NCBI GenBank assembly: GCA_045106295.1
Contig: JBGCEI010000168.1
Span: 1-19,797, forward strand
DNA from: WTJX01 sp045106295
GTDB taxonomy: Bacteria; Bacteroidota; Bacteroidia; Cytophagales; JAAEPT01
Direction: 5' to 3'
Length of the DNA stretch: 19,797 nt
The notes under the pieces were generated by a model. The model saw only the letters and a list, made by a program, of their open reading frames with translations, ran no database searches and was not told the origin of the DNA. Positions 15,819-19,797 of the stretch are shown piece by piece. The translations under genes and the position numbers were made by a program. Position 1 is the first letter of the stretch. The number at the start of each line of letters is the position of its first letter.

Positions 15819-17483
15819 TCACTTTTTCAACTTTACTAAAAAACGATCATTTTCACCAGTAAGGGAACCACGTTTCCATTTTGTTTCAAATGGGTAAATA
15901 ACTTCGAAATCAGCTTGTTTAAGCTGGTTTCGATTGACAATAAAATAAGCATTAGGGATATCCCAGTCTTTGGATAGCTTAATATTTTCTTGACGTTCAT
16001 GAGTGATGTACATACTGATGTCGTGGTCTAGATACGTGTCTCCAGACATAATATTATTACACACTCGGTACAGTGGGACTCCTTTAGATAACCTCCCAAC
16101 TTCTTTTCCTTGTACTCTAGTTACGACAGATGTGTAACTACCATTGGCTCGCTCTGGCAAAATGACTAAACCAAAGAATGAACGACATACTAGAAGCAAT
16201 ACGACTACAAAAAACACAACATCTGTTTTTACTTTCCTGTAATAAATGGCTAAAGCAAGTAGTAAGCTGAAAAAGAAGGTACAGATTACCCATAAAGAGG
16301 GAGTACCTAAGAGATCAGGGATAAATAAAGTAGCAAGCACTAAAAAAGGAGCGCTATACAACATGTACGCAAAAACAGTATCCATTACTCTCTTTAGTTT
16401 ACCAACAGTGTTTTCATAATAGAAATACCCAAAAATGAGTAATAACAAAGGGAATAACATAAATAAGTAGCGTGGTTTTGTCATGGGTGAGAGCCAGTAG
16501 ACAATAATGTTGACTAAAAAGGTAACTACAGCAAACCAAATTAGTGGATGGCTTTTTACTCTTTGAATAATGTCCTTCCGAATACAAAAAACGGCTAATA
16601 AACCCCAAGGCATCATTACGGCTAGAATACTAAACGGAAACCCAACCATGAAAACAACGGTATTAATCAGTCTATTCGAAATTAATTGATCACTATTTTC
16701 TTTATCTAAAAAAGCAGCCCGTTTGGTAGATTCAGTGAGTAAGGTTTCGAAATAAATGAGAATATCATTGTATTCATTGTAGACATAAAAATAGCTGCCG
16801 ACTAATAGGACTAATAGCCCAACAGATACAATATGTGCCCAATGAAACAACTTTTTGAATTGTCCCTGAAAACTAAAGTACGCTAATAAAGTAAACGATT
16901 GAAAGACTAAAGAAGGCAATCCTTTCATCATCACACCGGCAGCGGTAATGAGGTAAGTAGTTACAAATAATAAAACCCAGTTTTTCTTTCCAAAGAAATG
17001 ATACGTACAGATAAACCCTACAAACGTAAGCCACGAAAAAAGCATATCTATGAGCCCATGAAAGGAATCATAGAATAATATGCGTCCACAAGTAATCAAT
17101 CCCATGGCGGCTAAAAAGGCAACCTTCTCTCCTACTTTCTTTCGTGCAAAAAAGTAAATAGTAGCTGCAAAGCCTATAAGCGAAAGAACGGTTGGAAGAC
17201 GTAGTGTAAACTCTGAAAAACCAAATAGCTTAATAAAACCCACTACTATCCAGTTGTAAAGAGGGGGTTTGTTGTAATAAAAATCAGAATTAATGGTGGG
17301 TACTAAATAATTACCCGATAAAATCATTTCCAAAGAGACAATGCCCCTTGTTCCTTCATCTGCATGAACAGCTGTTAAGCCTAAATTATAAAATAACGCA
17401 AATGGAACTATGAGTAAGCAAAGCACTTGCAGTATGCGGTAGGTGGTGTTATATTGAGAAGGGGCTAGTGTTTTTTTTGTCAT
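15819..17483 (-). CDS. ArnT/PMT-type integral-membrane glycosyltransferase
   Basis: A 554-residue polytopic protein with about 12 hydrophobic segments. Its first external loop carries the acidic pair Asp42-Glu43 in VHADEGTRG, then SGNYLVPTIN and YYNKPPLYNW, the hallmark of the GT-C fold dolichyl/polyprenyl-phosphate-sugar-dependent enzymes (PMT_2, ArnT). These move sugars from a lipid carrier to lipid A, glycans or proteins on the periplasmic side; acceptor and donor are unknown here. The C-terminal soluble segment (after about residue 440) is short. The longest frame opens at a TTG (17495) inside a -7 box, so the ATG at 17483 is used. The gene stands alone, flanked by two inverted copies of a REP-like palindrome. 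Confidence 0.82.
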   Translation of the reverse strand: MTKKTLAPSQYNTTYRILQVLCLLIVPFALFYNLGLTAVHADEGTRGIVSLEMILSGNYLVPTINSDFYYNKPPLYNWIVVGFIKLFGFSEFTLRLPTVLSLIGFAATIYFFARKKVGEKVAFLAAMGLITCGRILFYDSFHGLIDMLFSWLTFVGFICTYHFFGKKNWVLLFVTTYLITAAGVMMKGLPSLVFQSFTLLAYFSFQGQFKKLFHWAHIVSVGLLVLLVGSYFYVYNEYNDILIYFETLLTESTKRAAFLDKENSDQLISNRLINTVVFMVGFPFSILAVMMPWGLLAVFCIRKDIIQRVKSHPLIWFAVVTFLVNIIVYWLSPMTKPRYLFMLFPLLLLIFGYFYYENTVGKLKRVMDTVFAYMLYSAPFLVLATLFIPDLLGTPSLWVICTFFFSLLLALAIYYRKVKTDVVFFVVVLLLVCRSFFGLVILPERANGSYTSVVTRVQGKEVGRLSKGVPLYRVCNNIMSGDTYLDHDISMYITHERQENIKLSKDWDIPNAYFIVNRNQLKQADFEVIYPFETKWKRGSLTGENDRFLVKLKK

Positions 17484-17492
17484 TTTGTGCAA

Positions 17493-17500
17493 CAAAAATA
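17493..17500 (-). promoter_or_regulatory. -7 promoter element for the glycosyltransferase gene
   Basis: On the minus strand the sequence is TATTTTTG, an exact TAnnTTTG match, 9 bases before the ATG at 17483. A TTG on the same strand (17517-17515) is only 14 bases upstream, shorter than the usual -33 spacing. Confidence 0.5.
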
Positions 17501-17633
17501 CATATTCATTTTTTCAATTGCTTACTAAAAAGTGTTTTTATGAAAGGAAGTTTTTGCTCTTTAATCGTCACCTCCATGAAAATAGAAGTCTCAGAAAAGG
17601 TTAGTACACAATTTACCTTATGGTGGTAAGAAT

Positions 17634-17664
17634 GTTTGAGATCCCCGATTTCTCGGGGATGACG
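17634..17664. repeat. REP-like palindrome, copy B
   Basis: GTTTGAG followed by a perfect hairpin: ATCCCCGA (17641-17648), TTTC loop, TCGGGGAT (17653-17660), then GACG. Its reverse complement aligns with the copy at 15778-15809 over the whole length, differing at a few stem positions in a way that keeps base-pairing. It lies in the 231-base gap between the yidD stop and the glycosyltransferase ATG, where nothing else but the -7 box at 17493-17500 is recognised. Confidence 0.8.
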
Positions 17665-17714
17665 ATAAAACTCCGCGCCATTCCACGAAAGTGGGTTCAT
17701 CTAAAATGAATGCT

Positions 17715-17936
17715 CTATTTATCCTTTTTAGGCACCGGGTCATACCCATGTGTACCACCTGGTCGGCATTTGGAAAAGCGTTGAACCCCCATCAAAGTCC
17801 CTTTTATTGCTCCCCACTCCTTAATTGCCTGCACAGTATATTCAGAACAAGTAGGCGTATGTCTACATGACGGTGGCAAGAGCGGAGAAATGCAGTATTG
17901 GTAAAACTTGATCGGTATAAGGAAAATAAACTTCAC
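17715..17936 (-). CDS. yidD: YidD, membrane protein insertion efficiency factor
   Basis: A 73-residue protein that assists YidC in inserting inner-membrane proteins. The conserved series is intact: FYQYCISPLLPPSCRHTPTCSEY, then VQAIKEWGAIKG, then RFSKCRPGGTHGYDPVP, with three conserved Cys in the expected positions. The start is a GTG at 17936-17934, which fits the usual N-terminus (a short hydrophobic helix). It lies divergent to the CobW-like gene. It is not in the classical rnpA-yidD-yidC cluster, as is usual in Bacteroidota. Confidence 0.92.
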   Translation of the reverse strand: MKFIFLIPIKFYQYCISPLLPPSCRHTPTCSEYTVQAIKEWGAIKGTLMGVQRFSKCRPGGTHGYDPVPKKDK

Positions 17937-17984
17937 ACTATAAATTAAGTCAATCTTTACGGAAAGAAATAAAGTACAGTAAAG

Positions 17985-17992
17985 TATCTTTG
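17985..17992 (+). promoter_or_regulatory. -7 promoter element for the CobW-like gene
   Basis: TATCTTTG, an exact TAnnTTTG match ending 18 bases before the ATG at 18011. The TTG at 17990 that would give a 7-residue N-terminal extension lies within the box, so it would not be transcribed in full. A -33 element is unclear; TTTAC at 17956-17960 is a weak candidate. Confidence 0.6.
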
Positions 17993-18010
17993 TTGAATAA
18001 TAAAAAAAAT

Positions 18011-18925
18011 ATGGAAGCCATCATTACAATAGTCGGATTTTTAGGAGCTGGAAAAACAACACTTCTTAAGTATTTAACAGACAGTTTTATCAAAAATGGA
18101 TGGAATCCGTTTATTATTCTCAACGATTATGAAAATGCCTACCTAGATACGCAGCAACTCACTAAACAAACTAATCCAAATTGGGTAAAACCCCTGAATG
18201 GCAGTTGTATTTGTTGTAGTGGAATCAATGAACTGAGAAATTTTGTAAATAATATCCCTGAACGAGAAAATGGAATTACGCTAATTGAAGCGAATGGTAC
18301 TTCAGATGCTTGTTCGCTGATGGGCTTCTTAGGAGTTGGGTTAGATGGTCGCTTCCTTCCTCCTATTCAAGTATCGGTTGTAGATGTTAAAAATTGGCAA
18401 AAACGAGACAATCATAATGAATTAGAAGCGAATCAAATTCAAGTATCTTCTTTGATTGTGTTGACACATGCCAACGAAATACCTGAAGAAAGAGTGTCTT
18501 TTGTAAGGAGAGATATCAAAAGGTTTAACCCTTTTGCAGAAATCATAACGACGGAAGAACTAGATGTATCTCTCCTTCCTAAATTGACTCCTTCTAAAAA
18601 TAAAATTCAAGCATTCGATCATAAAAAAGCACATTGGTCATCTTGTTCCATTGATTTGCCTAAACTATCAAATATAGCCTGTGTTTATGCTATTTGTAAC
18701 GCTTTACCAACAAGTATTCTGCGAGTTAAAGGATGCGCTCAAATCGATACGGAAGAGCATTACACTTATTTCGAACGACTGCCTGACGGAACTGTTAATA
18801 CACGCTTATTCAACGGAGAACCCATTACAGGTTCCAAATTATTAACAATTGGTCCAGGTAGTGATGTAAAACAACTAGAAGAAATAGTTCAATCCAGTAT
18901 AAAAATTAATCTAGTGTCTCATTAA
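18011..18925 (+). CDS. CobW/COG0523-family GTPase, putative metallochaperone
   Basis: A 304-residue G3E-family P-loop GTPase. Walker A is GFLGAGKTT (9-17). The CxCC motif that binds metal in this family is Cys66-Ile-Cys68-Cys69 in LNGSCICCSG. LIEANGTSDA corresponds to the Walker B/switch region. Members such as CobW, YeiR and ZNG1 insert or store Co or Zn. The usual guanine-specificity NKxD motif is degenerate: the equivalent segment reads VLTHANEIPEE. The C-terminal CobW_C domain is present (ILRVKGCAQID, then YFERLPDG) but lacks the His-rich linker of many homologues. ATG is chosen because the upstream TTG is inside the promoter box. It is followed after 162 bases by a cysteine-rich micro-gene and a SigZ-like sigma gene, which supports a metal-homeostasis role. 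That role is inferred. Confidence 0.82.
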   Translation: MEAIITIVGFLGAGKTTLLKYLTDSFIKNGWNPFIILNDYENAYLDTQQLTKQTNPNWVKPLNGSCICCSGINELRNFVNNIPERENGITLIEANGTSDACSLMGFLGVGLDGRFLPPIQVSVVDVKNWQKRDNHNELEANQIQVSSLIVLTHANEIPEERVSFVRRDIKRFNPFAEIITTEELDVSLLPKLTPSKNKIQAFDHKKAHWSSCSIDLPKLSNIACVYAICNALPTSILRVKGCAQIDTEEHYTYFERLPDGTVNTRLFNGEPITGSKLLTIGPGSDVKQLEEIVQSSIKINLVSH

Positions 18926-18934
18926 TCTTTATTA

Positions 18935-18963
18935 TCATTCCTGCGAAAGTAAGACTTCCAAAC
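18935..18963. repeat. Degenerate REP-like sequence, copy C
   Basis: TCATTCCTGCGAAAGT followed by AAGACTTCCAAAC. The first half resembles the left half of the palindromes at 15778 and 17634 (GTCATTCC...), and the end CAAAC is also shared, but the right-hand stem has decayed. It lies just after the CobW-like stop. The remainder of 18926-19087 contains only a doubtful 17-codon frame. Confidence 0.35.
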
Positions 18964-19087
18964 ATTTATTGACTGAAAAACGATAGAATAGTCAGAATAA
19001 AACGGGGTAAAATAAAAAAAATGGAATTTATTGTATCCTTTTTGATGTTAATAAGTCTACTAGGTGAACAATAAATTAATAAACGTT

Positions 19088-19204
19088 ATGAATAATTGTA
19101 CATGTAAGAATTGCGAGTGTAAAAACTGTAACTGTTCAAATTGTAAAGAATCAACAAGTTGTCAGTGTACTACGTGCGAATGCACTCAATGTAAATGCTG
19201 CTAA
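19088..19204 (+). CDS. Metallothionein-like micro-protein, 38 aa, 14 Cys
   Basis: An intact ATG-to-TAA frame. Fourteen of 38 residues are Cys and the rest are mostly Asn, Thr, Lys, Glu, Ser and Gln; there is no His and no aromatic residue. The cysteines fall into two clusters of seven: Cys4, 6, 9, 11, 14, 16, 19 (C-x-C-x2 repeats), then a KESTS spacer (20-24), then Cys25, 27, 30, 32, 35, 37, 38 (ending CKCC). The two clusters align with each other (CTCKNCECKNCNC against CQCTTCECTQCKC), suggesting an internal duplication. This is how two-domain metallothioneins are built, and each cluster could hold a Cu(I) or Zn/Cd thiolate core; which metal is unknown. It does not resemble SmtA/BmtA zinc metallothioneins, which carry His and aromatic residues. 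It lies 42 bases before the sigma gene, probably cotranscribed. It is too short for common gene-calling cut-offs. Confidence 0.75.
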   Translation: MNNCTCKNCECKNCNCSNCKESTSCQCTTCECTQCKCC

Positions 19205-19246
19205 ATTGATACAATTGGTAGATACTTCAAATGATCTAGGCTAAAA

Positions 19247-19768
19247 ATGATAAAAACTCAAGAGGTATGGTATACGCTCAATGGCGAATTATTTTTATTT
19301 ATTCTTAAACGAGTAAAAGATAAAGATAGTGCTGGAGATGTTTTTCAAAATACCTTCTTGAAAATTCATAAAAACTTATCCAAGCTCAAAAAGAAAGAAA
19401 AAGTAAGAGCTTGGGCATTTCAAATTGCAAGAAATGAAATAAACAATCATTTCAATAAAAGTCCACTTCCTTCAAGAGAACAGGATATCCCTAATGAGGT
19501 AATTGAAGAAACCTATCAACACATTTGTTGTTTTGATAAGTTTATTCTTGAATTACCTGAAACGCAAAGAAATGTAATTGAACTCGTTTACATCAATGGA
19601 AAAAAGCAAAGAGAAGCAGCTAAAACATTAAAAATTAGCCTTGAAAATGTAAAAACAAGAATCAGCAGAGCCAAAGAAACCTTAAAAACAAAGTTCAACA
19701 AATGTTGTGGTTATCAATTCGATAGAAGTGGAAAGCTAGTAGGAGAGTCAAACTGTTCAACTTGCTAA
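19247..19768 (+). CDS. sigZ: SigZ-type ECF RNA polymerase sigma factor
   Basis: A 173-residue group 4 sigma factor. Region 2 runs from about residue 8 to 70 (LFLFILKRVKDKDSAGDVFQ, then KVRAWAFQIARNEINNHF), and region 4 from about 100 to 152 (LPETQRNVIELVYINGKKQ, then ISLENVKTRISRAKETLKTK). It ends in the SigZ-like tail CCGYQFDRSGKLVGESNCSTC, with Cys153, Cys154, Cys170 and Cys173; another Cys pair (94-95) sits in the linker. SigZ proteins generally carry a CC...FDxxG tail, as I recall the family. The tail cysteines could ligate metal or form disulphides, letting the sigma factor sense metal or thiol stress without an anti-sigma factor; none is visible before the window ends. ATG start; region 4 is the DNA-binding part for the -35 element. 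Confidence 0.85.
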   Translation: MIKTQEVWYTLNGELFLFILKRVKDKDSAGDVFQNTFLKIHKNLSKLKKKEKVRAWAFQIARNEINNHFNKSPLPSREQDIPNEVIEETYQHICCFDKFILELPETQRNVIELVYINGKKQREAAKTLKISLENVKTRISRAKETLKTKFNKCCGYQFDRSGKLVGESNCSTC

Positions 19769-19797
19769 ACTCAAAGGGTAAATTATTTTTATTTTTT

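Noticed and set aside
17506..17700. A 64-codon minus-strand open frame between yidD and the glycosyltransferase
   Set aside because: Its N-terminal third is translated from the REP-like palindrome and its end runs up to the glycosyltransferase promoter. No family resemblance was seen, though MEVTIKEQKLPF has a faint antitoxin-like look.
1..19797. CRISPR array, tRNA or rRNA genes
   Set aside because: No regularly spaced repeats, no cloverleaf-like segment and no rRNA-like sequence were recognised by eye in the window.

Overview
The window reads as a chromosomal segment from an AT-rich member of the Bacteroidota, probably Flavobacteriia or a close relative. Evidence for this: a lipoprotein-type BamA/TamA homologue (TamL) next to a TrmH-family methyltransferase, a protein family that looks Bacteroidota-specific, a CruF/CrtZ carotenoid pair, a SigZ-type ECF sigma factor, several TAnnTTTG (-7) promoter elements of the Bacteroidota type, no obvious Shine-Dalgarno sequences, and small intergenic palindromes resembling those common in Flavobacteriia. 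Most genes are housekeeping.

Layout, left to right. (1) 1-238: remnant of an ISL3-type transposase that runs off the edge and abuts the tamL stop codon. (2) 241-3642: tamL (minus), divergent from a TrmH/SpoU rRNA/tRNA methyltransferase and a tiny stand-alone TonB C-terminal domain. (3) 3643-5937: a long imperfect inverted repeat, greB, an M14 zinc carboxypeptidase without an ATG start, and an intergenic stretch with two REP-like palindromes. (4) 5938-10447: topA, clpX and clpP, all minus. (5) 10716-11165: a conserved protein of unknown function, divergent from (6) 11230-12344, the carotenoid pair cruF-like and crtZ-like. (7) 12363-12980: a secreted protein of unknown function, followed by a clean terminator. 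(8) 13164-15767: clpB with a palindromic upstream region. (9) 15819-17483: an ArnT-like membrane glycosyltransferase bracketed by two inverted copies of one palindrome. (10) yidD. (11) 18011-19768: a CobW/COG0523 GTPase, a 38-residue protein with 14 cysteines, and a SigZ-type sigma factor with a cysteine-containing tail.

The protein-quality-control genes clpX, clpP and clpB lie within about 7 kb. tamL (envelope assembly) and yidD (membrane-protein insertion) serve envelope biogenesis. The part most likely to be undescribed is the right end. A two-cluster metallothionein-like micro-protein (7+7 cysteines) sits between a putative metallochaperone and a sigma factor with its own CC...CxxC tail, which suggests a metal- or thiol-responsive module. 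That function is inferred from motifs and gene order only.

Several of the longest open frames begin at a TTG that lies inside a -7 promoter box. For those genes the annotation here uses the first downstream ATG.
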